Part shown: positions 33,850 to 42,217 of the stretch, in pieces
Position numbering within the stretch: position 1 is the stretch's first letter
How the letters are laid out: each line of letters starts with the position of its first letter
Assembly: GCF_029889805.1 (NCBI RefSeq)
Contig: NZ_JARANT010000003.1
Location: 1-55,178 of the forward strand
Source of the DNA: Halorubrum sp. Boch-26
GTDB lineage: Archaea > Halobacteriota > Halobacteria > Halobacteriales > Haloferacaceae
Direction: 5' to 3'
Length of the DNA: 55,178 nt
Program-made: the position numbers and the translations under genes
The notes under the pieces: generated by a model
The model's database searches: none
Seen by the model: the letters and a program-made list of their open reading frames with translations, nothing else
What the model was told of the DNA's origin: nothing

Positions 33850-36108
33850 TTAGGAGCCTGTCGTTTCGACCGATCGTGTCGCTCGGAACTCGAACCGTGC
33901 GCCGCCTTCGTCGCTGTCCGTCAGCGTCACGTCCCAGTCGTGGGCTTTGGCGATACGTGAGACGATCGTGAGTCCGATGCCGCTTCCGCTGTACCCCGTC
34001 GTGTAGCCGTGATCAAACACGGCGTCGCGCTCGTCAGGGGGAATGCCGTCGCCGGTGTCTTCGACGTAGAAACCGCCTTCGAGGGGACCGACGCGAACGG
34101 TGATGTCGGCGCCGCCGTGTCCGACTGCGTTCCGGAACAGGTTCTCGAAGAGCGCCGTGAGTTGGCTCGCGTCTCCGGTCACTGTGCACGGATCCGTCGA
34201 GAGGGTCGCTGATCGCGTGTCGAGCACTTCCCACGCGTTGCGGGCCACTTCGGACACCGACACCGGTTCGTGTTGTTCCTCAGGGGTGCCGTGACGTGCG
34301 AGCGCGGTGAGGTCCGTGACGAGCTCCTGTATCCGCGTGTGAGAGCGTTCTATTTTTTCGAGGCGTGATTCGTCACCGGTTTTCTGATATAACTCGAGGT
34401 TCCCGGACGCAACTGACAACGGATTGCGTATATCGTGCGAGACCATGCTGGCGAACTGCTCAAGCCGCTCGTTTTTTGCCTCCAATTCTGTTTCTCGCTC
34501 ACGTAACGCCTGTTCCGTGTCGACTTTTGAGAGCGCAGTGGTGAGGTGCGTCGCGAGTAGTTCGCCGATGGTCACGTCTTGCGTGTCGAAGTCCGAATGA
34601 GTCGGTGAGCCGGCTATCAGAACGCCGTACTCGCCCAGCGGAAGATGCAATTCGCTGCGGATCGGTGAGTCCGGGTTGTAGACGTCTGCGTCGGCCAGGA
34701 CGTCGTCGATCGCCGTCGCAGTGCCGTCTTCGAAGACCCGCCACGCGATGCTCTCTCCGTCACGAAACGTCGGCGGGTCACCGATGATATCGAAGACGTC
34801 ATCGGTGTACGCGACGGGGGCCAGTTCGTCGTTCTCCTCGTCGTACAGATGGATCGCGTTCACCTGTAGGTCCAAGATCTCACGGGCGGCGACGACACCG
34901 CGTTCGGCGACTTCCTCGGCCGTCTCAGCGGATAATAACCGTGATATCTCTCGGTTGAGTGCTTCGAGTTGTCGTTCCCGTTCCTTGCGTTCGGTGATCT
35001 CCGTGGACACGCCGAACACTCCCTCAATGTCCCCGGCAGCATCCAGCGCAGGCACTTTCAAGGAGAGATACGTTCGCTCGTCGCCGCGCACGACGATTTG
35101 CTCTTCGACCTCGATCGGTTCGCCCGTTTCGAGGACGCGACGGTCGTTGGCTCGGACGGTCTCCGCCACTTCCGGCGGGTGGATATCCGCATCGTGCTGC
35201 CCGACGAGGTCCTCCGTGTCGAGGTCGAACAAACGCTCGTATTCAGCGTTCGCAAACACGTATCGGCCACCGGTGTCTTTCAGATACATCACCGCAGTCG
35301 TATTTTCGAGGATGAGGTTGAGACGGCGGTCCGCCTCTCCGAGGTCCGCGAGGACGTGTCGCTGATCGAGGTACGCCGTGACGAGCCGAAGGACGGTTGT
35401 GAGCAGCTCTCGTTCTGCGGACAGAAACACGTCGCCGTCCGTCTCGGTCACAGCGCCGGCCGTGTAGCCGATCGTGAGTGTGAGTTCCTCGCCGGCGGTA
35501 GTCACGTCTTGGACGGTGAGTTGATGCACTGGCGGGTCGTACTCCGAAGAGGTGAACTCAGTACCGCCGACGGAGAGCGACGCAACGGCGTGCTCGGGGA
35601 ACCGCAGCGAGCGCGGAAGCGACGTCACGACCTGCCGGAGTTGCCTCGTCAGCTGGTTGTCGCCGTCGATGCGCAGATCGCTGATCGGTTGCGTCGCAGT
35701 GAATTCGCTCTCTCGTTCTCGGGGATCGTGTTTCGTTCGGTACTCAGCAACGGCGTGACGGATGCGCGTGGCAAGCCGGTCGTACTGTTCTGGACCTCGT
35801 TTCCGTAGATAATCGGTCACGCCGGCAGAGATAGCTTCGCTGGCGATCGCTTCTGAGCCGTTCCCGGTAAACAGAACAAACGGCAACTCCGAATGGGTTT
35901 CACGAACCGTTCGTAAGAACGCAACTCCGTTCTGATCCGGCATTTCGTAATCACTCACGACACACGCAATCGGTTCTGTTTCGATGAGTTCGCGCGCGTC
36001 GCCGACGCTTGTCGCAGTGTGAATCGTAGCCGCGGGGAATCTGCGTTGGAGGAATTCGACCGTGGGGTCTAAGAGATCCGGTTCGTTATCAACGCAGAGA
36101 AGATCCAT
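33850..36108 (-). CDS. Hybrid receiver-PAS-GAF-histidine kinase
   Basis: This protein is 752 residues from ATG 36108 (MDLLCVDNEPDLLDPTVEFL), with a TATA element at 36128-36136. The order of domains is: N-terminal CheY-like receiver with phosphoacceptor Asp53 (CVVSDYEMPDQNG); a haloarchaeal sensor-like stretch (about 140-270); PAS (LNLILENTTAVMYLKDTGGR to EITERKERERQ); GAF (REISRLLSAETAEEVAERGV to TTALSK); HisKA with SMVSHDIRNPLSVASGN; HATPase with LFENLFRNAVGHG, DTGDGIPPDER and GSGIGLTIVSR. It is soluble. Its AT content is higher than that of its neighbours. No partner regulator adjoins it. Confidence 0.9.
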   Translation of the reverse strand: MDLLCVDNEPDLLDPTVEFLQRRFPAATIHTATSVGDARELIETEPIACVVSDYEMPDQNGVAFLRTVRETHSELPFVLFTGNGSEAIASEAISAGVTDYLRKRGPEQYDRLATRIRHAVAEYRTKHDPRERESEFTATQPISDLRIDGDNQLTRQLRQVVTSLPRSLRFPEHAVASLSVGGTEFTSSEYDPPVHQLTVQDVTTAGEELTLTIGYTAGAVTETDGDVFLSAERELLTTVLRLVTAYLDQRHVLADLGEADRRLNLILENTTAVMYLKDTGGRYVFANAEYERLFDLDTEDLVGQHDADIHPPEVAETVRANDRRVLETGEPIEVEEQIVVRGDERTYLSLKVPALDAAGDIEGVFGVSTEITERKERERQLEALNREISRLLSAETAEEVAERGVVAAREILDLQVNAIHLYDEENDELAPVAYTDDVFDIIGDPPTFRDGESIAWRVFEDGTATAIDDVLADADVYNPDSPIRSELHLPLGEYGVLIAGSPTHSDFDTQDVTIGELLATHLTTALSKVDTEQALRERETELEAKNERLEQFASMVSHDIRNPLSVASGNLELYQKTGDESRLEKIERSHTRIQELVTDLTALARHGTPEEQHEPVSVSEVARNAWEVLDTRSATLSTDPCTVTGDASQLTALFENLFRNAVGHGGADITVRVGPLEGGFYVEDTGDGIPPDERDAVFDHGYTTGYSGSGIGLTIVSRIAKAHDWDVTLTDSDEGGARFEFRATRSVETTGS

Positions 36109-36127
36109 GCAGGCGTGTCTGTAACCG

Positions 36128-36136
36128 CTAGTAAAG
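36128..36136 (-). promoter_or_regulatory. TATA element for the hybrid histidine kinase
   Basis: The minus strand reads CTTTACTAG, 20-28 bases before the ATG at 36108. It supports that start over the in-frame ATG at 36147. Confidence 0.5.
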
Positions 36137-36255
36137 TTCTTTCTCAAAGTAGATGTTTCAGCGCCTTTGCGGGGGCATATTCGAGGCGCTATCGCCGGTA
36201 CGCTCTGCCGGACTGTGTTTCACCGTCACGGAACGCCTCGAACGAATCGTATCAA

Positions 36256-36328
36256 GCCAGGGCAGGGATTTGAACCCCGGAAGTCTCGATTACAAGTCGA
36301 GTGCATGAACCGCCCATGCTCCCCTGGC
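36256..36328 (-). tRNA. tRNA-Thr (anticodon UGU)
   Basis: This 73-base cloverleaf reads leftward: acceptor GCCAGGG/CCCTGGC (7 perfect pairs), D stem GCAT/ATGC, anticodon stem CTCGA/TCGAG with loop CTTGTAA (anticodon TGT), 5-base variable loop, T stem CGGGG/CCCTG with one G-T pair and T loop TTCAAAT. There is no intron and no encoded CCA. It lies in the gap between the histidine kinase and the GNAT gene. No integrated element or attachment-site duplication is seen beside it. Confidence 0.95.
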
Positions 36329-36396
36329 GCAGGCTGGCGTACTCGGGCCTCGTATGAGTGCGTGTCGCTTTCGGCGAGCCTGACGCTCGCTCGAAG

Positions 36397-36948
36397 TCAC
36401 TCGGTTCCGGTCGCGGTCTCGTCTCCGTTCTCGTCGGTGCCGTCGCTCACCGCCTCCGACAGCGGCTTCGTCAGTTCGACGCGGTGGAGGTCGTACCCCT
36501 GATCGGCGTAGAACGCGCGAGCCCGGTCGTTGTCGGCGAGCGCTTCGAGCGCGACGGTCTCGGCGCCGGTCGCCGCGAGGGCGCGCTCGGCCGCGTCCAG
36601 CAGGTCGGCGCCGATCCCCTCGCCGCGGCGCTCCGGGACGACGTACAGATTACTCACCGTCCCGCGGACCCGGTCGCGCTCGTACCCTTCGCGGTCGATC
36701 GAGAAGCCGACGAATCCGATCGGGCCGCCCTCGTCGTCGGCCGCGGCGTCTCCGTCGCGGGCGACGAGCAGCTCGCCCGTGACGACCGAGCGCGCGACCC
36801 ACTCGCGTACCGCGGCGCGATTCGACTCGGCGAGCAGCGTCGAGCCGTGGCGCCGCTGGCTCTCCGCCAGCGCGACCCAGAGGTCGGTGATATCATCGAC
36901 GTCGTCCACCGTCGCCGGCGCGACCGTCGATCGCTCGCCGTCGGACAT
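36397..36948 (-). CDS. GNAT-family N-acetyltransferase
   Basis: This 183-residue protein has the GNAT fold: IGFVGFSIDREGYERDRVRG, the acetyl-CoA-binding VSNLYVVPERRGEGIGADLL (the R/Q-x-x-G-x-G/A signature as RRGEGIG) and ALADNDRARAFYADQGYDLH. It should acetylate an amine or protein N-terminus. The C-terminus is an acidic tail. No close partner gene is present. Confidence 0.88.
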   Translation of the reverse strand: MSDGERSTVAPATVDDVDDITDLWVALAESQRRHGSTLLAESNRAAVREWVARSVVTGELLVARDGDAAADDEGGPIGFVGFSIDREGYERDRVRGTVSNLYVVPERRGEGIGADLLDAAERALAATGAETVALEALADNDRARAFYADQGYDLHRVELTKPLSEAVSDGTDENGDETATGTE

Positions 36949-37059
36949 TCGGTCGTGGATTCGTTGCGGCGCGCCATGAGGCTACCGGCGGGAGCGAGAG
37001 GGATGAGAAGGCGACGAACGCAGTGAACGCCGAACGTGAGAGGTCTGCGCCTCGCGAGC

Positions 37060-37683
37060 TCACACCTCGCTGCACTCCGGACAGACGGCCTGTCCGTTGG
37101 CGGTCACCAAGTCGGGGACGAGCGCGCCGCAGCTCTCGCAGACGCCCTGCGTCGCCGACCCCGAAACGTCCGTCGTGGCGGCCTCGCTCGCGGGGTCAAC
37201 GCCCCCGTCCGACCCGAGCATCCCCTCGTCGCCGCGCCGTCGGAGGGACTCGTCGCCGACTGGCGCCTCGCGGGCGCCGTCGCCGGTCCGGGGCGCTCCC
37301 GCGGCGAGCGCGTCGCCGGCGGTGACGACGCCGACCGCCTCGCCGCCCTCGACCGCCACGACTCGATCGGCTCCCTCTGCCACGAGCCGCTCCTCGACGG
37401 CGGCGAGCGCGTCGTCCGGCGCCACCGTCGGGAGGGGCGGTCCCATCACCGAGCCGACCGTGGGGCCGTCGGCGTCGCCGGGGCTCCACCCGTCGGCGTC
37501 CAGCAGCACGTCGAGCGCGTTCCGGCAGCCGAGCCGTCCGACCGGCTCGCCGCCGCGGACGACGACGAGACAGTCGGTCTCTTCTTCAACCATCAGCGCC
37601 GCCGCGTCGGCCAGCCCGTCCGACTCGCTCGCGCCGAGGAACTCGCGATGCATCACGTCACGAACCGTGGTGTCTGTTCGCAT
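37060..37683 (-). CDS. CBS-pair protein with C-terminal zinc ribbon
   Basis: This 207-residue protein has two CBS motifs: TVRDVMHREFLGASESDGLA with DCLVVVRGGEPVGRLGCRNA, and SVMGPPLPTVAPDDALAAVE with RVVAVEGGEAVGVVTAGDAL. CBS pairs usually bind adenosine ligands. A polar linker of about 40 residues leads to a zinc ribbon CESCGALVPDLVTANG..AVCPEC. The fusion suggests a nucleotide-responsive protein that contacts nucleic acid or another protein. A TATA-like CTTTTAG (minus strand, 37706-37712) precedes the start. Confidence 0.85.
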   Translation of the reverse strand: MRTDTTVRDVMHREFLGASESDGLADAAALMVEEETDCLVVVRGGEPVGRLGCRNALDVLLDADGWSPGDADGPTVGSVMGPPLPTVAPDDALAAVEERLVAEGADRVVAVEGGEAVGVVTAGDALAAGAPRTGDGAREAPVGDESLRRRGDEGMLGSDGGVDPASEAATTDVSGSATQGVCESCGALVPDLVTANGQAVCPECSEV

Positions 37684-37844
37684 GGAACGTGAATTCGCCG
37701 CGAACGGCTAAAAGCTGCCCCCGGTATCGTTATACGGGTTCCGAACGTAGAATCGCGATCGGTCCGGAACAGAGCGGTCTCGCGGCTTTTCTGGGAGACG
37801 CGGACGGCGCGTCAAGGCTCTCGACGCGGGGGACGGGACGAAGA

Positions 37845-37862
37845 GGAGGGTTCAAACCCTCC
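37845..37862. promoter_or_regulatory. Inverted repeat in the uridine kinase promoter
   Basis: GGAGGGTT-CA-AACCCTCC forms 8 perfect pairs and lies 18-35 bases before the udk ATG, where the TATA box should be. It could be an operator for a dimeric repressor covering the core promoter. Confidence 0.45.
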
Positions 37863-37879
37863 GGCGCTCGAGCGGGCAC

Positions 37880-38578
37880 ATGACCATTCCCTCGTTCGTG
37901 ATCGGGATCGCGGGAGGGACCGGCGCGGGGAAGACGACCGTCTCTCGGCTCGTCACCCGCGACCTCGGCGACAGCGTCACCCGCATCCCGCTGGACAACT
38001 ACTACGAGGACCTCTCGCACCTCGACTTCGAGGAGCGACAGTCCGTCAACTACGACCACCCCTCGGCGTTCGAGTGGGAGCTCCTCCGCGAGCACCTCGA
38101 AGCGCTGCTGGAGGGACAGTCCGTCCAGATGCCGCAGTACGACTTCGAGGTCCACAACCGGAAGGCGGAGCGCGTCGCGGTCGAGCCCACCGACGTCATC
38201 GTGCTCGAAGGGATCCTCTCGCTGTACGACGAGGAGATAAACGCTATGATGGACCTCCGGCTGTTCGTCGAGACCGACGCCGACGTCCGGATCCTGCGCC
38301 GGATCCGCCGGGACGTCATCGAGCGCGGCCGCGACCTGGAGGGCGTCATCGACCAGTACCTCTCGACGGTGAAGCCGATGCACGAGCAGTTCATCGAGCC
38401 CTCGAAGAAGCACGCCGACGTGATCATCCCGGAGGGCGCCAACAGCGTCGCCGTGAACCTCCTCGAAGAGAAGCTCCGCGCCGAGGTCGAGGGCGACGCC
38501 GTCCGGAGCTGGGAGCGCGGGAGCTTAGAGGAGGAGCTCGGCGAGAAGCGCTCGCTCGACATCGACGGCGACGACTGA
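37880..38578 (+). CDS. udk: Uridine kinase
   Basis: This 232-residue P-loop kinase phosphorylates uridine and cytidine in pyrimidine salvage. GGTGAGKT (12-19) is the P-loop; RIPLDNYYEDLSHLDFEERQ and YDHPSAFEWELL bind substrate; PQYDFEVHNRK and IVLEGILSLY are conserved core motifs; RILRRIRRDVIERGRDLEGV forms the lid. The acidic C-terminal tail is a haloarchaeal addition. Thymidine kinase lies 7 kb upstream, but no operon links them. Confidence 0.93.
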   Translation: MTIPSFVIGIAGGTGAGKTTVSRLVTRDLGDSVTRIPLDNYYEDLSHLDFEERQSVNYDHPSAFEWELLREHLEALLEGQSVQMPQYDFEVHNRKAERVAVEPTDVIVLEGILSLYDEEINAMMDLRLFVETDADVRILRRIRRDVIERGRDLEGVIDQYLSTVKPMHEQFIEPSKKHADVIIPEGANSVAVNLLEEKLRAEVEGDAVRSWERGSLEEELGEKRSLDIDGDD

Positions 38579-38663
38579 GACGGGACGGCGACGACTGACG
38601 CGGCGCTCCCGCGAACGGAGAATCGCAGGTGCGACTAACTACCTCGGTCGCGTACCTCCAGCC

Positions 38664-39059
38664 ATGCTCAGAGCGATCATCGGCGTCCTCGGCGGACTCA
38701 CGGCCTTAGTTCCGGACCGGATCGTCGACGCCTTCGAACGCGTCGCCGTCGCGAATCCGGACGAGGTCGAAGCCCGATCGGGGCTCCTCCCGACGCTTCG
38801 AGCCGAAGGCGTGTTCATCGTCGCGATCGCCCTGGCTGGCGGTCGCGTCTACGCGTGGACGGTGTACGTCGCCGGCGCTTTCGGTTCCGTTCTGCTCGCG
38901 TTCCCGCGACTGTACCGCGCGGTCGCAGCGCGGTTCGTCTACGACGACCCGAAGGCGGTCGAATGGAAGGCCGGGGTCGATCGCGTCCTCCGGTTCGTCG
39001 GCGCGCTGTACGTGCTGTGGGGACTCCGGGAGCTCCGCCGGGGAAGAGAAGCGGCGTAG
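38664..39059 (+). CDS. Small membrane protein of unknown function
   Basis: This 131-residue protein has hydrophobic segments MLRAIIGVLGGLTALVPDRI, EGVFIVAIALAGGRVYAWTV..YVAGAFGSVLLAFPRLYRA and VLRFVGALYVLWGLRELRRG. The PRLYRAVAARFVY/WKAGVDR layout resembles the smaller membrane protein at 30971 (VVRAWTRVVY, REWAYVA). No function is known. It converges on the Rad25 gene with an 8-base gap. Confidence 0.65.
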   Translation: MLRAIIGVLGGLTALVPDRIVDAFERVAVANPDEVEARSGLLPTLRAEGVFIVAIALAGGRVYAWTVYVAGAFGSVLLAFPRLYRAVAARFVYDDPKAVEWKAGVDRVLRFVGALYVLWGLRELRRGREAA

Positions 39060-39067
39060 CTCCGCCC

Positions 39068-40504
39068 CTACCGCCGCCGGCTGGCCACCCGCTCTTCGGC
39101 CGTCTCCGCGCTGACCACCTCGTAGAGTATCGCCCGTCCGCCGTCTTCCTTGGGCCGCAACACCCGGCCGAGCCGCTGGGTGAACTCCCGCTCGCTGCCC
39201 GACCCGGAGAGCACGACCGCCACGTTCGCGTCCGGCACGTCGACACCCTCGTCGAGCACGTTCGCGGCGACGACGCGGCCGTAGGTCCCCTCGCGGAACC
39301 GCTCCAGTATCTCGCGGCGCTCCTTCGCGCCCGTCTCGGCGGTGATCGCGGGCAGGAGGAATCGCTCGGAGAGCCGGTAGACGAGGTCGGTGTGGGCGGT
39401 GAACACGATCACGCGGTCCTCGCGGTGGCGGTCGAGGATCGACTCTAAGCGATCCACCTTCCGGCGGGCGTTCATCATGATCTCGCGGGCCTCCTGTTTC
39501 GCCAAGAGGGCCTCGCGGGCGGCCGGGTCGTTCCCGGAGCGCTTGACCAGCTCCCGGTAGTCGCTCCCGCTCGTGAACGTGATCCCCGCCTCGCGGACGT
39601 ACTCGACGAAGGTGCCCTGCTTCTCCTCGTAGCGCTCGCGCTCCGCCGGCGTCAGTTCGACCTCGGTCCGCCGGATGTCGTAGGGCGCGAGGTGGTCGCC
39701 GGCGAGGTCGTCGACGTCGAGCGCGTAGGCGCGGTCGCCGATCAGCTCCGCGACCGTCTCGTGGGCGCCGTCGGGACGCTCGAACGTCGCCGTCAGCCCG
39801 AGCCGCGCGGGCGCCGCGAGCAGCCGCGCCACGTCTTGATACCCCTCCCCGCCGAGGTGGTGGACCTCGTCGAAGATCACGAACTCGAAGGCGTCGCCGA
39901 CGCCGTCGGCCTTGAGGTACGCCGAGTCGTACGTCGACACCGTGATCGCCTCCCGGCGCTGCTCGCCGCCGCCGAACCGACCGATCGGCACGTCGAACTC
40001 CCGTTCTAACTCCCGCTGCCACTGGTCGAGCAGGTCGACCGTGGGGACGACGACGAGCGTCGGGACGCCCAGTTCGACCGTCGCGCGGATCGCGATCACG
40101 GTCTTGCCGGCCCCGGTCGGGAGTTCGAGCACGCCCCGGTCGCCCGCGTCGCGCCACGCGTTGAGCGCCTCGCGCTGGTACTCGCGCAGGTCGTAGTCGG
40201 TCCCGAGCGCGTCCGGAAGCCCCGCCTCGCCCGCGGCGCGGTCGCTCGCGGCTAACACGTGGTCCTCGACGCTCTCGCCCGCGACTTCCAGCGCGCGCCG
40301 GACCGCGGCGTAGCGGTAGGCCGGTGCGCGGCCGGTCCCCGAGCGCGGATCGAACTCGACCCCCGGCAGCGGCGGGAGCGACGCGAGGGGGTCGCCGTCG
40401 GCCGGTCCGGCTCCGTCGCCCGCCGACTCCTCCGCAGCGCCCCCGGCCGACTCTCCGGCGTCGACCCGAATCGTCCCGTCCTCGTAGGTCAGCCGGACGT
40501 TCAT
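39068..40504 (-). CDS. Rad25/XPB-like DEAD/DEAH helicase
   Basis: This 478-residue superfamily 2 helicase of the archaeal XPB type has an N-terminal damage-recognition-like region (about 1-110), then YDLREYQREALNAWRDAGDR (Q motif), ELPTGAGKTVIAIRATVELG (Walker A), VVPTVDLLDQWQRELEREF, VIFDEVHHLGGEGY (DEVH Walker B) and, in the second RecA lobe, VIVFTAHTDLVYRLSERF, VAANVLDEGVDVPDANVAVV and FTQRLGRVLRPKEDGG (motif VI). It probably works in DNA repair or transcription. A larger frame in another register on the same strand (38706-41450) is a shadow. Confidence 0.92.
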   Translation of the reverse strand: MNVRLTYEDGTIRVDAGESAGGAAEESAGDGAGPADGDPLASLPPLPGVEFDPRSGTGRAPAYRYAAVRRALEVAGESVEDHVLAASDRAAGEAGLPDALGTDYDLREYQREALNAWRDAGDRGVLELPTGAGKTVIAIRATVELGVPTLVVVPTVDLLDQWQRELEREFDVPIGRFGGGEQRREAITVSTYDSAYLKADGVGDAFEFVIFDEVHHLGGEGYQDVARLLAAPARLGLTATFERPDGAHETVAELIGDRAYALDVDDLAGDHLAPYDIRRTEVELTPAERERYEEKQGTFVEYVREAGITFTSGSDYRELVKRSGNDPAAREALLAKQEAREIMMNARRKVDRLESILDRHREDRVIVFTAHTDLVYRLSERFLLPAITAETGAKERREILERFREGTYGRVVAANVLDEGVDVPDANVAVVLSGSGSEREFTQRLGRVLRPKEDGGRAILYEVVSAETAEERVASRRR

Positions 40505-40553
40505 CGCCGGACGTTGCCGACCGACTTACAAAGGGGCACCGCCTCCGTCCGCC

Positions 40554-41534
40554 ATGCGCGCGGACGAGTTCGACCCCGAACTGGCGGCCGTCGTCGACGA
40601 GATCGAGGCGCTCGGGCTCCCCGAGTGGCACGCCCTCTCCGTCGGCGCCGCGAGGCGCGTCGAGGACGAGGTGTTCTCCGGCGACCCCGAGCCCGCCGTC
40701 GCCGACGTCCGGGACCTCGCGTTCGACGGGCCCCACGGCGAGGTGCCGGTGCGGGTGTACCGCCCTGAGGCGGCGATCGACGCGGCGGGCTCCCGCGGCG
40801 ACGACGGCGACGACGCGGCCGGCGCCCGCACCCTCGTCCACTTCCACGGCGGGGGCTGGACGCTCGGCACCCTCGACTCGATCGACGGCCCGTGCCGGGA
40901 GCTGGCGACTCGCGCGGGGGCGGTCGTCGTCTCCGTCGACTACCGGCTCGCGCCCGAACACCCGTTCCCCGTCGCGGTCGACGAGGCGGCCGCGGCCGTC
41001 GAATGGGTCGCGGCCAACGCGTCGGCGTTCGGCGGCGATCCGGACCGGCTCGGCGTCTCCGGCACCAGCGCCGGGGCGACGCTCGCGCTCGCGGCCTGTC
41101 TGCACCGTCGGGAACTGGGCGACGGCGCCGTCGACGTCGCCGGCCAGTTCCTCCTCTACCCGATCGCGGGCGACGACTTCGAGACGGACTCGTACCGCGA
41201 GAACGCCGACGGCCCCCTGCTCACCCGCGCGGACATGCGGTGGTTCTACGACCGGTACCTCCGGAGCCCCGTGGACGCGCACAACCCGTTCGCGGTGCCG
41301 CTCCGCGCGCGCGACCTCGGCGGGCTTCCGCCCGCGACCGTCGTCACCGCCGGGTTCGATCCCCTCCGGGACGACGGGGCGGCGCTCGCGGAGCGGTTCG
41401 ACGGGGAGGGGACGCCGGTCGAGCACCGCCACTACCCGGCGATGGCCCACGGGTTCTGCAGCCTCTCGGACCGCGTCGCCGTCGCGGAGGAAGCGCTGTC
41501 GGCGGTCGCGAGCGACGTCGAAGCGAGACTGTGA
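40554..41534 (+). CDS. Alpha/beta hydrolase, hormone-sensitive lipase family
   Basis: This 326-residue esterase shows the oxyanion HGGGW (VHFHGGGWTLGTLD), the nucleophile elbow GTSAGATLALA, the Asp loop TAGFDPLRDDGAALAERF and catalytic His in MAHGFCSLSDR. These are the full catalytic set of the hormone-sensitive-lipase/carboxylesterase family. Cytoplasmic; the natural ester substrate is unknown. It diverges from the Rad25 gene with 49 bases between starts and a TATA-like CTTACAAAG at 40525-40533. Confidence 0.9.
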   Translation: MRADEFDPELAAVVDEIEALGLPEWHALSVGAARRVEDEVFSGDPEPAVADVRDLAFDGPHGEVPVRVYRPEAAIDAAGSRGDDGDDAAGARTLVHFHGGGWTLGTLDSIDGPCRELATRAGAVVVSVDYRLAPEHPFPVAVDEAAAAVEWVAANASAFGGDPDRLGVSGTSAGATLALAACLHRRELGDGAVDVAGQFLLYPIAGDDFETDSYRENADGPLLTRADMRWFYDRYLRSPVDAHNPFAVPLRARDLGGLPPATVVTAGFDPLRDDGAALAERFDGEGTPVEHRHYPAMAHGFCSLSDRVAVAEEALSAVASDVEARL

Positions 41535-41610
41535 CGAACGAGGTCGCTGGGAGACCGACGACGCCCGGGGGCCCCGGGAGAGGCCGTCGGCCGGTAGGTG
41601 GTCGCCGGGG

Positions 41611-42009
41611 TCAGACGAGGTGGATCAGCAGTTCCCAAGCCGCCGGTAGTGTCATCTGGAGGAGTCCGCCGCCGACCCCAAACGCGACGAGACCCAACGC
41701 GATCGACGCGGCCGACCCGTCTTCGTCCCCGGCGTAGAACCGATACAAGAGCAGCGAGCCGGCGGCTTGCACGGTGAAAACGCCGACCAACGCCCCGAGA
41801 GAGAGGAGTACCGGGTCGGACTGGATCGAGAACAGGGGGTACGGTGTCCTCGCTCGCATCGCGTTCGTTAGGAGCCCCCCGACGACGAAGTATAGGAGGA
41901 GACCGCCGCCGAGCACCGCGGCCCCTTCGACGCCGACCTCCACGGACAGTCGGAGTGCCTCTTCCACGAGCGTCGTCCGTTCGTCCGCTCTCAGATGATT
42001 GATGGACAT
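41611..42009 (-). CDS. Three-helix membrane protein of unknown function
   Basis: This protein is 132 residues from ATG 42009 (MSINHLRADERTTLVEEALR). The frame extends to 42126, but the extra residues are basic and unlike haloarchaeal proteins. Hydrophobic segments are VGVEGAAVLGGGLLLYFVVG, DPVLLSLGALVGVFTVQAAG and AASIALGLVAFGVGGGLLQM. No family recognised. An AT-rich run (42128-42145) upstream could serve this gene with a long leader, or the APC permease gene running the other way. Confidence 0.6.
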   Translation of the reverse strand: MSINHLRADERTTLVEEALRLSVEVGVEGAAVLGGGLLLYFVVGGLLTNAMRARTPYPLFSIQSDPVLLSLGALVGVFTVQAAGSLLLYRFYAGDEDGSAASIALGLVAFGVGGGLLQMTLPAAWELLIHLV

Positions 42010-42217
42010 GTGAACACCGTCGTCCGACCGCGGGCCCCGTAGCGTCTCGTCTCGCCCAGGGCGCGGGCGCGGCGTCCGGGGAGCGAGCGAAACGATCCGC
42101 AGATGTCGAGTCGTCGCCGAAACCACAAAAATATTACTGTATTACTTTTCACCGAAATAGCTGCCTCTCTGTTGGGGATACCGAAGAAATAACCCTTTGC
42201 AAAATGGAAATGGCGTA

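Noticed and set aside
36256-36328. tRNA-Thr as an integration site for a genomic island
   Set aside because: No integrase, no repeat of the tRNA 3' end and ordinary chromosomal genes on both sides.
38706-41450. Minus-strand open frame of 914 codons
   Set aside because: It is rich in Arg/Gly/Pro, crosses the Rad25 helicase in another frame and is antisense to the esterase and a membrane protein gene, all of which have clear family motifs. It is a high-GC shadow.
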